Below are positions 26,180 through 34,265 of a stretch of 57,465 nucleotides of DNA, piece after piece. Each line of letters begins with the position of its first letter. The first letter of the stretch is position 1. The notes below the pieces were generated by a model. It worked only from the letters and a program-made list of their open reading frames with translations. It was not told where the DNA came from and did no database searches. The stretch comes from an uncultured Bacilli bacterium (lineage in GTDB: Bacteria > Bacillota_I > Bacilli_A > RF39 > UBA660). The DNA lies in NCBI GenBank assembly GCA_910585915.1, contig CAJUGF010000003.1:1-57465 (forward strand). The letters are read 5' to 3'. A program made the position numbers and the translations under genes.

Positions 26180-26609
26180 AATAATATGTATAGGAAAAAT
26201 TAAAGAACAGTACTTAAAAGATATGATTGAAGATTACACAAAAAGAATTCACAAATATCATAAATTGCAAATTATTGAAGTAAAAGATGAAGACAATTTA
26301 GAAAAAGAAAAAATAAATATGTTAAAAGTACTAGATCCAAAGGATCATATAATTACAATGGAGATTGAAGGAGAATCATACACAAGCGAAGAGTTTGCAC
26401 GACACATTGATGAACTATTTCTAAAAACCAGCAATATTACCTTTATAATTGGAAGCTCTTTAGGAATTCATAATGATATAAAAAAGTTGAAAAAAGAAAG
26501 TATTTCCTTTTCAAAATTAACATACCCACATGGATTATTTCGAGGAATATTATTAGAGCAAATATATCGCTCATTTAAAATATTAAATCATGAAACATAT
26601 CATAAATAA
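26172..26609 (+). CDS. rlmH: 23S rRNA pseudouridine-1915 N3-methyltransferase
   Basis: 145 residues. RlmH is a SPOUT methyltransferase acting on m3-pseudouridine 1915 in helix 69. The start MIKIICIGKIKEQYLKD, the SAM-binding knot IIGSSLGI, and the C-terminus (LTYPHGLF..LLEQIYRSFKI..YHK) are typical. It is somewhat shorter than the usual 155-160 residues but both ends are intact. It overlaps yycJ by 8 bp and marks the end of the conserved block; decayed DNA follows. Confidence 0.95.
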   Translation: MIKIICIGKIKEQYLKDMIEDYTKRIHKYHKLQIIEVKDEDNLEKEKINMLKVLDPKDHIITMEIEGESYTSEEFARHIDELFLKTSNITFIIGSSLGIHNDIKKLKKESISFSKLTYPHGLFRGILLEQIYRSFKILNHETYHK

Positions 26610-27200
26610 TCATCAGATGAAATAACATATGAAAAATTTATGGACTTTGAGCATAATTATAATTATTTTAAACGAAGTTTAATAAATTATTTATTAGCGA
26701 TTCAAGACGATGTTAACAGTTTAAAAAGTGAAAATATTACTTTAGATACTATGACAGAAATAAGAATTCAGCAAATAAAAAAAATATGTTTTAAAAATGA
26801 AAAAGTTTCCTTCTATAAAAGGTGAAGACAGTAATGAAAAAATGAATGAATTGTTAAAAAATGAAATTTTAAATGTTATAGACTTTCAAGAAAATAAATT
26901 TCAAATAGCATATCAACTTTATTATGAATTAAACAAAATATGTCAATATGATAATTTCTAGTCAAGATGAAAATACAAAGTATTTATATTATCCCAAAAA
27001 GGATTTATAAAATATTCAAAAAATGAAGTGAACTTATCATTTGAAAACGGTCAAATAATAGAAATGAAAAAACAAAATTTACTAATGGGAAAGGGAAATG
27101 GAAAATAATGGATATTAGTTTACTTAGAAATAAACTCCAAGGACTCATGGAAATAAACTCTTGTGAGAAATACCAAATCATCAACCAACTATGTAACTGA
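26610..27200 (+). pseudogene. Decayed protein-coding region with multiple frameshifts
   Basis: Open fragments follow each other in changing frames: 26610-26825 (ends TGA; holds the 61-residue ORF from 26640), 26797-26961 in the +1 frame (ends TAG), a short piece through about 26940-27009 in the third frame, then one from about 26977 to 27107 and a 30-codon ORF 27108-27200. Joins lie at A-runs such as CCCAAAAAGG near 26995, where one frame ends YYPKKDL-stop and the next continues KGFIKYSKNE. This is what a gene broken by slippage in homopolymers looks like. I do not recognise the protein. Sequencing error at homopolymers is the alternative, but several hits in a row, with neighbours intact, make decay likelier. 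Confidence 0.6.
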
Positions 27201-27352
27201 TGATAATATTTTTTTAGTTAGAAATGGTTGTAGCTTTAGATATTTTACAAACTTTAAATATTACTAATCCTATAGAAGTATACATAAATTAGATAGATTC
27301 GAAAAAATATTTAGAAAGAAAACAGATATTAGTTTTAGATTAGAGGGAAAAA
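27201..27352 (+). other. Gene-free spacer between the decayed region and ung
   Basis: Short fragments are open but broken by stops, for example ATG 27224 to TAG 27292, then a further open stretch in the same frame. It may be the tail of the decayed gene or a second remnant. The last bases (GAGGGAAAAA) are the ung ribosome binding site. Confidence 0.4.
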
Positions 27353-28021
27353 ATGAAAATAGGTAATGATTGGGACGAGAAATTAAAAATAATTTGGGAA
27401 AGCGAAGGATTTAAAAAGTTTTTAACTATGATAAATGATGAGTATTCTAAAAAAACAATTTATCCACCCAAAGATTATGTTTTTAATGCCTTAAAACTAA
27501 CAACTTATCAAAATACGAAAGTGGTGATTGTCGGACAAGACCCTTATCACGGAGAAAATGAAGCTCACGGGCTTTCCTTTTCAGTTCAAGAGGGAATTAA
27601 AGTACCACCATCACTAAAAAACATATATAAAGAACTAGAAACAGATTTGGGAATTCCTCCAAGAAATTCTGGAGATTTAACTGGCTGGGCAAAACAAGGA
27701 GTACTTTTATTAAATGCAGTACTAACTGTCGTAAAAGATACACCTGCATCACACAGAAATTTAGGGTGGGAAAGACTAACAGACTATATTATAAAAGTAC
27801 TAAATGAAAAAGACGAACCAATCGTATTTATACTATGGGGAAACTTTGCTAAAGAAAAAAAAGCATTAATATCAAATCCCAAACACTTAGTATTGACAAG
27901 TGCTCATCCTAGTCCATTTTCTGCAAACTATGGCTTCTTTGGAAGTAAGCCATTTTCAAAAACAAATGAATTTTTGATACAGAATAGTGAAAAACCAATT
28001 GATTGGGACATAAACAAATAA
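27353..28021 (+). CDS. ung: Uracil-DNA glycosylase, family 1
   Basis: 222 residues. It removes uracil from DNA by breaking the glycosidic bond. The water-activating motif GQDPYHG (D63, H66) and the leucine-loop motif HPSPFSANYGFFG near the C-terminus are both present, with LLLNAVLTV between. Normal length. It stands alone after the decayed stretch and is followed by a perfect hairpin (TTCTGTCA at 28037-28044, TGACAGAA at 28050-28057) without a T tract on this strand. Confidence 0.97.
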   Translation: MKIGNDWDEKLKIIWESEGFKKFLTMINDEYSKKTIYPPKDYVFNALKLTTYQNTKVVIVGQDPYHGENEAHGLSFSVQEGIKVPPSLKNIYKELETDLGIPPRNSGDLTGWAKQGVLLLNAVLTVVKDTPASHRNLGWERLTDYIIKVLNEKDEPIVFILWGNFAKEKKALISNPKHLVLTSAHPSPFSANYGFFGSKPFSKTNEFLIQNSEKPIDWDINK

Positions 28022-28164
28022 TTTAGTAATGAAAAATTCTGTCATTTTTTGACAGAAATCAAAAGGTATTATAAAATATACCTTCAAAAAACGACATTAT
28101 AAAAAATGGAAATATATAATGAAAAATAAATGACAAGTTTTGTAGAAAGAATTTGCTAATATGA

Positions 28165-28170
28165 TATAAT
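28165..28170 (+). promoter_or_regulatory. Candidate -10 for the ATPase-nuclease pair
   Basis: TATAAT at 28165-28170, 30 bp before the ATG at 28200, with AAGGTGAATAG as ribosome binding site; no clear -35 at 16-18 bp. Confidence 0.4.
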
Positions 28171-28199
28171 CGTTTAAAATGAAAGTAAGGTGAATAGAA

Positions 28200-29414
28200 A
28201 TGAAACTAAAAATAAAAAATTTCTCTGGCATAAAAGAAGAAGAAATAATATTTGATGGATTAACGATTGTAGCTGGTTATAATAATACAGGAAAAAGTAC
28301 AATTGGAAAAATAATTGCTACCCTATTTAAATCTTTAAATGACCTTACAGAAAAAAGAGAAAAAGAGAGATTCTTTGCTATTTATCGAAGATTAGAGTTA
28401 TCAATAGATAAATTTTCAGAATTAAAAAGTTTTCGTAGAACGGAATTACGTCATATAGCGGAAGAGTTAAATAAATTAGAAAAAATAGATCATAATAAAG
28501 TACATGCAATCTTTGAAAAATATACAAATAATCAAGAACTAAACTATACTGCCGAAGACATTGATAAAATTATCAATATTAAAAAAATACCAGATAATGA
28601 AGTAGATTTAGAAATATTAACAAATGAATTTAATGAAGTATTTCATGATCAAATAAACAACATTCATAATGAAGAAATTGCCGAAATCAATCTAATAATA
28701 AAAGAAAAAGAAACTATTTTAAGATTTCAAAATAATAAATGTATATATTATGATAGCAATACTACAATCATTCACTCATCTTTCTATATAGATAATCCTT
28801 TTTATGTTGACTATATGCATGAATATGGTTTTAGTACAGAAGATTTAACTACTCAGTTAGTAGAAGAAAAAAATAACGTGATTGATTCTATTATGAGTAC
28901 GAATAAATTAAAAAAAGTTTTTGAGATATTAAACCAAGTTGTGCCATACCAAATTGTAAAGGAAAACCGCGATTTTTATGTAACAGATAAAAATAATTTA
29001 TTAAATGTTGCCAATTTATCTACTGGAATAAAATCTTTTTTCATTATAAAAAGACTGATTGAAAATGGCAATCTTGGAGAACAAGATGTATTAGTATTGG
29101 ATGAACCAGAAATTCATTTACACCCAGAATGGCAAATTATTTATGCGGAATTAATCGTTATATTACAAAAAATTTTTAATTTAACAATATTTATAACTAG
29201 TCATAGCCCATATTTTATAGAAGCATTAGATTTGTTTTCAAGAAAGCATGAAAGTACAAAAATAACTCATTTTTATTTAACAAAAAAGGACAATAAAGAT
29301 AATATAATAATGGAAGAGCTTGAGAATATTGAAAATATTTTTAAATTATTAGCAGACCCATTTAAGAGACTAGAAGAAATTGAATATGAGTTAAATGAGA
29401 ACGATGAAAAGTAA
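28200..29414 (+). CDS. AAA-family (ABC-like, OLD/RecF-type) ATPase, putative defence protein
   Basis: 404 residues. Walker A AGYNNTGKSTIGK lies at residues 25-37 right after an N-terminal strand (LKIKNFSGIKEEEI), as in OLD/AAA_15/RecF-like ATPases. A helical middle of about 200 residues follows, then an ABC-type signature (NLSTGIKSFF, about 272), Walker B DVLVLDEPEIHLHPEW (about 296-311) and the H-loop TSHSPYFIEAL. No C-terminal TOPRIM nuclease domain is fused. The downstream gene overlaps by 20 bp and has a nuclease-like motif, so the pair probably works as one ATPase-effector system. Similar two-gene layouts (Septu, PARIS, Abi) are antiphage systems; I cannot assign this to a named one. Confidence 0.75.
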   Translation: MKLKIKNFSGIKEEEIIFDGLTIVAGYNNTGKSTIGKIIATLFKSLNDLTEKREKERFFAIYRRLELSIDKFSELKSFRRTELRHIAEELNKLEKIDHNKVHAIFEKYTNNQELNYTAEDIDKIINIKKIPDNEVDLEILTNEFNEVFHDQINNIHNEEIAEINLIIKEKETILRFQNNKCIYYDSNTTIIHSSFYIDNPFYVDYMHEYGFSTEDLTTQLVEEKNNVIDSIMSTNKLKKVFEILNQVVPYQIVKENRDFYVTDKNNLLNVANLSTGIKSFFIIKRLIENGNLGEQDVLVLDEPEIHLHPEWQIIYAELIVILQKIFNLTIFITSHSPYFIEALDLFSRKHESTKITHFYLTKKDNKDNIIMEELENIENIFKLLADPFKRLEEIEYELNENDEK

Positions 29415-29931
29415 TAATTTAGAAACAACTTTAGATACAATTACCAAACTATCTCTAGATGAAGAAAATCATGAATCACTTTGTAATTCTGAGAAAAAAA
29501 TAATAAATTTTGACAAAATATGTAACTCATATGCTAAAGAAAATAGATTATTAGTAATTCCTACTTCCAATGATGCCTTATGGATAGAAGATGGAAAATT
29601 TACATTTATTGAATTTAAAAATGGCAAGTTAAACAATGAATGGCATCATTTACTTCAAAAAAACTATGATAGTTTACTAATATTATTTGATTTGAACATA
29701 GAAGAAAAACTACCAGATTGTAAAATGAATTTATCTTATAGTAGAAAAAATATTGATTATATTTTAGTTTATAATGGAGAAAAAAATCCGAGAAAAAATA
29801 CTCATGAGCAACTCTATAAACTTAGTAAGGATACTTCACCAAGGTTAGCCAATTTAGAAGGTTATTTATTTCACAAGGTAAGTATGTTAACCGCTGAAGA
29901 ATTTATGAAAGAAATTGAACCCTTGATATAA
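29395..29931 (+). CDS. PD-(D/E)XK-like partner protein of the ATPase
   Basis: 178 residues from ATG 29395 (alternative ATG 29404). The pattern D60-x12-E73-x-K75 (TSNDALWIEDGKF, then FIEFKNGK) is the layout of a PD-(D/E)XK nuclease active site: acidic residue, strand, then ExK. The rest is helical with hydrophobic repeats (HHLLQKNYDSLLILFD) and a Lys/Tyr-rich middle. No homologous family name comes to mind. Start inside the ATPase gene means coupled translation. Nuclease activity is inference from three residues; a role as regulatory or target-recognition subunit is equally possible. Confidence 0.55.
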   Translation: MRTMKSNNLETTLDTITKLSLDEENHESLCNSEKKIINFDKICNSYAKENRLLVIPTSNDALWIEDGKFTFIEFKNGKLNNEWHHLLQKNYDSLLILFDLNIEEKLPDCKMNLSYSRKNIDYILVYNGEKNPRKNTHEQLYKLSKDTSPRLANLEGYLFHKVSMLTAEEFMKEIEPLI

Positions 29932-29979
29932 GAGTTCATTTTTTATCAGTATAAAAACCATAGCATTAATTTAATATAA

Positions 29980-30008
29980 TAAAAAACTCCAAACCTATAG
30001 TTTGAAGT
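29980..30008 (-). terminator. Intrinsic terminator of lemA (minus strand)
   Basis: On the minus strand ACTTCAAAC pairs with GTTTGGAGT (plus coordinates 30008-30000 and 29994-29986, one G-U pair), followed by TTTTTT. The lemA stop codon lies at the loop. Confidence 0.8.
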
Positions 30009-30540
30009 CCAATAAATCTTCATCATTCATATCTTTTCCATCAAAGAAAGGTTTAACAGTAAAATGGTGTAATTTGGCAATAAAATTGGAAGGAAATTTT
30101 CGAACAAAAATATTTAATTGATTAGTATATCGATTATAATAAGCAATTGCTGCAGATAGTTTTTCATCTGTTTCTTTGATATCACTAACAATATCTTTCA
30201 TTCCAGTATTTTTTTGTAAAGTTGGATAATCATTTTTTAAATTTAAAATAATATTAATAGCTTCTTTGAGTTTTCTATCCATTTCAAAATTGCTAACCTT
30301 TTCGTCTTTTAAAGATAAGTATTCTTTAAAATAATCCTTCTTTTCCTTTAAATTGTTTTTTACAATATCACTCATGCGTACCACAATATCATATCGTTTT
30401 CTTAAAACTTCATCAATAATACCTTCTGCTTGCTCAATTTTAGTTTTAGTATATTGTAAATTATTAAAACAATTAACATAAAAAATACCTAATAATCCAA
30501 CTATAAAAATGATTATTAAAATAATATATAATACTTCCAT
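29995..30540 (-). CDS. LemA family membrane protein
   Basis: 181 residues. N-terminal membrane helix (LYIILIIIFIVGLLGIFYVNC), then the LemA helical bundle: FNNLQYTKTKIEQAEGIIDEVLRKRYDIV (in part), the YPTLQKN..M segment, YNRYTNQLNIFVRKFPSNFIA near the C-terminus. Family members have an N-terminal helix and a four-helix cytoplasmic or extracytoplasmic bundle; the exact role is unclear. AGGTGAAAT precedes the start, and the promoter lies at 30564-30592. It is convergent to the preceding defence-like pair and divergent from the next gene. Confidence 0.88.
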   Translation of the reverse strand: MEVLYIILIIIFIVGLLGIFYVNCFNNLQYTKTKIEQAEGIIDEVLRKRYDIVVRMSDIVKNNLKEKKDYFKEYLSLKDEKVSNFEMDRKLKEAINIILNLKNDYPTLQKNTGMKDIVSDIKETDEKLSAAIAYYNRYTNQLNIFVRKFPSNFIAKLHHFTVKPFFDGKDMNDEDLLDFKL

Positions 30541-30563
30541 ATTTCACCTACTAGCATAACTTC

Positions 30564-30592
30564 ATTTTATCATAAGCAAAAACGAAAATCAA
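30564..30592 (-). promoter_or_regulatory. Promoter of lemA (minus strand)
   Basis: Minus strand TTGATT (30592-30587), 17-bp spacer, TAAAAT (30569-30564). Confidence 0.65.
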
Positions 30593-30670
30593 AATATGAT
30601 TAAATAAAAAAATCTTAAAGATACTTTAATTAAAAAGATAGAGATATTACAAGAAAAGGAGATAACAAAA

Positions 30671-31180
30671 ATGCAAATAGAAACACTAAAGGTTGGATAC
30701 TTACAGACAAACTGCTATATTTTAACTAAAGCCAATAAAACAATAATCATTGACCCTGGAGATGAAATAGAAAAAATATTGAAAGCATCTGAAAATAAGA
30801 ATATTGTTGGAATATTAGTAACACATCATCATTTTGACCATATAGGTGCTTTAAAAGAATTAGAACAAAGATTTCTACTAAAACATAATCCTGAAAAAAT
30901 AGAAGGATTTAATTATCAGATGATTTCTTCACCTGGACATACAAAAGATTCACAAATAATATTTTTTAAAGAAGAAAATATTTTATTTTCTGGAGACTTT
31001 ATTTTTTATCATACCATTGGAAGATGGGACTTAGATGGCGGAGATTTCTCTGAAATGCAACAAAGTATAAAAGAAATTTTAAAATGGCATCAAAACCCTA
31101 TCATATATCCAGGTCATGGGCAAACAACAACTTTAAAAGAAGAAATCCCATATTTAAGACTTTACATAGAAAAAAATTAG
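30671..31180 (+). CDS. Small metallo-beta-lactamase-fold hydrolase (glyoxalase II-like)
   Basis: 169 residues, shorter than the usual 200-210. The metal motif THHHFDHIG (HxHxDH) is at about residues 54-62, with SPGHTKDS, FSGDFIF and YPGHG giving the remaining ligands. The start QIETLKVGYLQTNCYIL is typical of the YcbL/GloB-like group. The missing length lies between the HxHxDH motif and SPGHT, where most homologues have 60-70 residues and this one about 40. It probably acts on a thioester or similar small substrate. Convergent with gerQ; both share a hairpin at 31171-31190. Confidence 0.85.
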   Translation: MQIETLKVGYLQTNCYILTKANKTIIIDPGDEIEKILKASENKNIVGILVTHHHFDHIGALKELEQRFLLKHNPEKIEGFNYQMISSPGHTKDSQIIFFKEENILFSGDFIFYHTIGRWDLDGGDFSEMQQSIKEILKWHQNPIIYPGHGQTTTLKEEIPYLRLYIEKN

Positions 31181-31190
31181 CCTAAGCTAA
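31171..31190. terminator. Bidirectional intrinsic terminator
   Basis: TTAGC (31177-31181), loop CTAA, GCTAA (31186-31190). The A run before it gives a T tract for gerQ on the minus strand, and CTTTT follows on the plus strand. It contains the stop codon of the hydrolase gene. Confidence 0.7.
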
Positions 31191-31193
31191 CTT

Positions 31194-31559
31194 TTAATCA
31201 AAAGTGTCAGAATAATCTACATTATAATTAATTCTTTCTTCAAACTCTACATAGTTTAAATAAATCATTCGAATCAAATACCAGGTTCCAGTATTTGGAT
31301 CACTAATAATCAAATGGTCACGTCCAGATTCTTCAATAACACCTTCATAAATCTTATCTCGCCATTCATTAGAATCTGGATAAGATACATATGCTTTAAC
31401 TTTTTTTCCTTTATTCAGCCTTAAAATATTTTCAATCAAACTTTGCTCCAAAGGCATATTACTTTGAAAACTAATATTTCCTGGCGGAGTTACTGGATTA
31501 AGACTAGAATTAGAAGAAGCCTTAGGAAAAGTAGGGTTTTGATAAAAATTTCCGTTCAT
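31194..31559 (-). CDS. gerQ: Spore coat protein GerQ
   Basis: 121 residues. GerQ is an endospore coat protein needed for localising the cortex-lytic enzyme CwlJ and is cross-linked by transglutaminase late in sporulation. The N-terminal half is Pro/Asn/Ser-rich and low-complexity; the conserved C-terminal core includes LEQSLIENILRLNKGK, EGVIEESGRDHLIISDP and LIRMIYLNYVEFEERINY (each part of the family pattern). GAGGTGAAAAA precedes the ATG. No cwlJ is adjacent. In a genome that also encodes Spo0A this is strong evidence for real endospore formation. Confidence 0.93.
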   Translation of the reverse strand: MNGNFYQNPTFPKASSNSSLNPVTPPGNISFQSNMPLEQSLIENILRLNKGKKVKAYVSYPDSNEWRDKIYEGVIEESGRDHLIISDPNTGTWYLIRMIYLNYVEFEERINYNVDYSDTFD

Positions 31560-31633
31560 TTTTTCACCTCAATAAAATATATACATGAGGGAAAAAAATA
31601 TGATAGAAAAACTAGCAACTCCAATTTTAAAGA

Positions 31634-31662
31634 TTGATTTTAAAAAAATGGTACAATATAAT
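31634..31662 (+). promoter_or_regulatory. Promoter of the second YitT gene
   Basis: TTGATT (31634-31639), 17-bp spacer, TATAAT (31657-31662). This argues against an in-frame start at 31634 and for ATG 31682. Confidence 0.75.
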
Positions 31663-31681
31663 AAAAAAAAGGAATGATACA

Positions 31682-32587
31682 ATGGAACTTTTTAAGACAT
31701 CAAAAATAAAAGATTTAGTTTATCACAAAAATTATATTCCAAGATTTCTTGTCCTATTAATCGGAGTAACCATACTAGCTCTAAATTATAATTTATTTTT
31801 AGTTCCTAATAACCTAGTTATTGGTGGAACAAGTGGTTTAGCAATTATATGCCAAAAAATGTTTGGTCTAAACCCTAATATATTTTTGTATATTGCAAGC
31901 ATACTTTTATTAATTGTAAGCTTTATTTTTTTGGGTCGCGAGGAAACGACTACAACAATTATTGGGAGTTTATTATATCCCATTATGGTATCTGCCACTG
32001 TTCCATTAGCAAGCTTTTTAAAAGAATATGTCATTTTCGATAACTTTATTATAGTAATATTAATTGCAGGTCTTTTAAATGGATTTGCTAACGGTATTAT
32101 ATATAAATCAGGCTTTACTACAGGGGGTAGTGACATATTAATGAAGATGATTAATAAATATGCAAAGATTCCAGAAGGAAAAAGCGTACTATATACAAAT
32201 ATATTAATAATATTAGCTGGAGGATTTATTTTTGGTATTAACAAAATGGTATATGCAATCATGATACTATTCATCAGTACATCCTTAGTAGACCGTATAC
32301 TAATTGGAATATCAAATAGTAAATTATTTTTCATTTATACAGAAAAAACAAAGGAAGTCAAAAATTTTATTATCGATGATTTAAAAAGTGGAGTAACACT
32401 ATTAGACACCAAAGGTGGATATCGAGAAAAATCTGGAAAATTATTAATGTGTGTTGTTCCAACCAAGGATTACTATTACTTTAAAGAATCGGTTCTAGCA
32501 ATTGATTCTAAGGCATTTTTTATCATCAATGATTGCTATGAAGTTCATGGAGGAGTAAAAAATACACAAAGATTATTAAAAAAATAA
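31682..32587 (+). CDS. YitT-family membrane protein, intact paralogue
   Basis: 301 residues from ATG 31682, chosen because a promoter covers the upstream in-frame extension and AAAGGAATGATACA precedes this ATG. Several membrane helices, the TTGGSDILM motif and the C-terminal DUF2179-type domain (TLLDTKGGYREKSGKLL, then AFFIINDCYEVHGG) are complete. It shows what the truncated copy at 6822-7610 should end with. Family role is uncertain. Confidence 0.88.
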   Translation: MELFKTSKIKDLVYHKNYIPRFLVLLIGVTILALNYNLFLVPNNLVIGGTSGLAIICQKMFGLNPNIFLYIASILLLIVSFIFLGREETTTTIIGSLLYPIMVSATVPLASFLKEYVIFDNFIIVILIAGLLNGFANGIIYKSGFTTGGSDILMKMINKYAKIPEGKSVLYTNILIILAGGFIFGINKMVYAIMILFISTSLVDRILIGISNSKLFFIYTEKTKEVKNFIIDDLKSGVTLLDTKGGYREKSGKLLMCVVPTKDYYYFKESVLAIDSKAFFIINDCYEVHGGVKNTQRLLKK

Positions 32588-32654
32588 AGTAATTTACGTA
32601 AAAATTAAGTGTTAAACGGTCAAATTTACCATTTCAGTAATGATAATTATTTGT

Positions 32655-32660
32655 TATAAT
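32655..32660 (+). promoter_or_regulatory. Extended -10 promoter of ftsEX
   Basis: TGTTATAAT with TATAAT at 32655-32660; -35 at the expected place (TTTCAG) is weak. Confidence 0.5.
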
Positions 32661-32683
32661 GACTATGTTACGAGGTGGTAAAA

Positions 32684-33397
32684 TTGAAGTTAATCCAAGT
32701 GAGTAATTGTTACAAAGTTTATAAAAATGGAACAACTGCCCTTGCTGATTTAAATGTAACCATCGATAAAGGAGAATTTGTATTTGTAATAGGGTCTACT
32801 GGAAGTGGTAAATCAACTTTTATAAAAACCCTTTATCGAGAAGAAAAGCCAACCAAAGGCGATGTCATCGTTGGTGGAATTAATGTTGCAAAATTAAGAA
32901 ATTCTAAAGTATATAAATTAAGAAGAAAAATTGGAGTAGTATTTCAAGATTTTAAACTGTTACCCAAATTAACAGTTTATGAAAATGTTGCCTTTGCATT
33001 AGAATCCTTAGGAATAGAATCTAAAGAAATCCGTCCAAAAGTCATGAAAGCAATCGAACAAGTTGGTTTAAAAGAAAAAACTAGAAATTTTCCAAGTCAA
33101 TTATCTGGTGGAGAACAACAACGTGTTGCTATAGCAAGAGCCATAGTAAACAATCCGAGATTATTAATTTGTGATGAACCTACTGGAAATTTAGATCCAG
33201 ATACCTCCAAAGAGATTATGAAAATATTGGAAGCAATTAATAAAGAATTAGGAACAACCATAATTATGGCAACGCATGATCGTGATATAGTAAATCGTAT
33301 GAAAAAAAGAGTACTAGTCATTGAAAATGGAGTACTAGCTGGAGATTATTTGAAAGGAAGTTATAAAGCCCATGAGAGCATTAAGAATTCTAATTAG
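32684..33397 (+). CDS. ftsE: Cell division ATP-binding protein FtsE
   Basis: 237 residues from TTG 32684. GTG 32675 overlaps the ribosome binding site GAGGTGG (32672-32678), which is correctly spaced 5 bases before TTG. The protein then begins MKLIQVSNCYKVY, like other FtsE. Walker A GSTGSGKST, signature LSGGEQQRV, Walker B LLICDEPTGNLD and H-loop MATHD are all present. FtsE with FtsX forms a type VII ABC complex that drives peptidoglycan hydrolases in division. It overlaps ftsX by 26 bp. Confidence 0.95.
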   Translation: MKLIQVSNCYKVYKNGTTALADLNVTIDKGEFVFVIGSTGSGKSTFIKTLYREEKPTKGDVIVGGINVAKLRNSKVYKLRRKIGVVFQDFKLLPKLTVYENVAFALESLGIESKEIRPKVMKAIEQVGLKEKTRNFPSQLSGGEQQRVAIARAIVNNPRLLICDEPTGNLDPDTSKEIMKILEAINKELGTTIIMATHDRDIVNRMKKRVLVIENGVLAGDYLKGSYKAHESIKNSN

Positions 33398-34265
33398 AAG
33401 CATTCGGGATTCTTTCAAAAGTGTAGGAAGAAACTTCAGTCTTAGTATGGCTGCTGTAACATGTTCAACAATCACACTAGTTTTGGTATCGATTTCCATC
33501 ATTCTTTCTTATAATGTGAAAGAAATTACAAGCACACTAGAAAGAGAACTTACTGTTGTTGCTTATGTAAAAAAGGAAGCAACATCCGATGATACAGATC
33601 GCTTAAAAGAAGAGTTAGGCAAAATGGATGAAGTCGACAATTATACATTTAAAAGTAAAGAAGAATGGAAAGCAGAAATGAAAAATGAATCAGAAGCTTT
33701 AAATGCTACATTAGACTATTTAGAGAATAATCCATTACTTGATTCATTTGTTATTACTGTAAAAGATGTAAATGACTTAAAAGAAATAACTGAAAGAATT
33801 CGTAAATATGAATTTATTTCTTCTGCAGATTATGGAGAAGGAATGGTAGAAAACATTGTAGGTGTTTTTGATATGATTAGTAAAGGAACTATTGCTATTG
33901 TAATTGCTCTAATTTTAGTAACAGCATTCCTCATTAGTAATACGATTAAACTAACAATATTTTCAAGAAAAAATGAAATTGAAATCATGCGTTTGGTAGG
34001 TGCTAGTAATACAACCATTAAACTACCATTCATCTTTGAAGGTTTTATCTTAGGAGCTATAGGTTCTGTTATTCCAATCATTGCAACGATATATGGTTAT
34101 AACATTCTGTATGACAAATTAGATGGACATATTTTCTCAAACATAATTACTTTAGTACACCCATTCAATTTTGTCTTTTATGTAGCACTAATACTATTAG
34201 TAGTTGGCTGCATAGTTGGAATGTTTGGAAGTTATCGTGCAGTTAGAAAGCATTTAAAAATATGA
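33372..34265 (+). CDS. ftsX: Cell division protein FtsX
   Basis: 297 residues. The cytoplasmic N-terminus (RALRILIRSIRDSFKSVGRN) precedes helix 1 (CSTITLVLVSISIILSY), then the extracellular domain (about residues 55-165), and three C-terminal helices (TIAIVIALILVTAFLISN, FILGAIGSVIPIIATIYG, FVFYVALILLVVGCIVGMFG), with the MacB-type loop NEIEIMRLVGAS. It transmits FtsE ATP hydrolysis to the external hydrolase encoded next, with which it shares ATGA. Confidence 0.94.
   Translation: MRALRILIRSIRDSFKSVGRNFSLSMAAVTCSTITLVLVSISIILSYNVKEITSTLERELTVVAYVKKEATSDDTDRLKEELGKMDEVDNYTFKSKEEWKAEMKNESEALNATLDYLENNPLLDSFVITVKDVNDLKEITERIRKYEFISSADYGEGMVENIVGVFDMISKGTIAIVIALILVTAFLISNTIKLTIFSRKNEIEIMRLVGASNTTIKLPFIFEGFILGAIGSVIPIIATIYGYNILYDKLDGHIFSNIITLVHPFNFVFYVALILLVVGCIVGMFGSYRAVRKHLKI

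Noticed and set aside
27224..27350. Possible HisRS/HisZ-like remnant (peptide ALDILQTLN..IEVYIN)
   Set aside because: The likeness rests on about 20 residues judged by eye, and the preceding fragments do not fit that family.
28037..28057. Hairpin TTCTGTCA/TGACAGAA after ung as terminator
   Set aside because: On the plus strand no T tract follows; a T tract exists only on the minus strand, where no gene reads into it.
31560..31633. Sporulation sigma factor (SigE/SigK) promoter for gerQ
   Set aside because: TCATATTT-like and CATGTATA-like elements exist on the minus strand but the spacing is wrong for SigE and the -10 does not fit SigK.
31443..31637. Plus-strand 64-codon open frame over gerQ
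   Set aside because: It is antisense to a clearly conserved gerQ, has no ribosome binding site, and its composition is that of a reverse-frame shadow.
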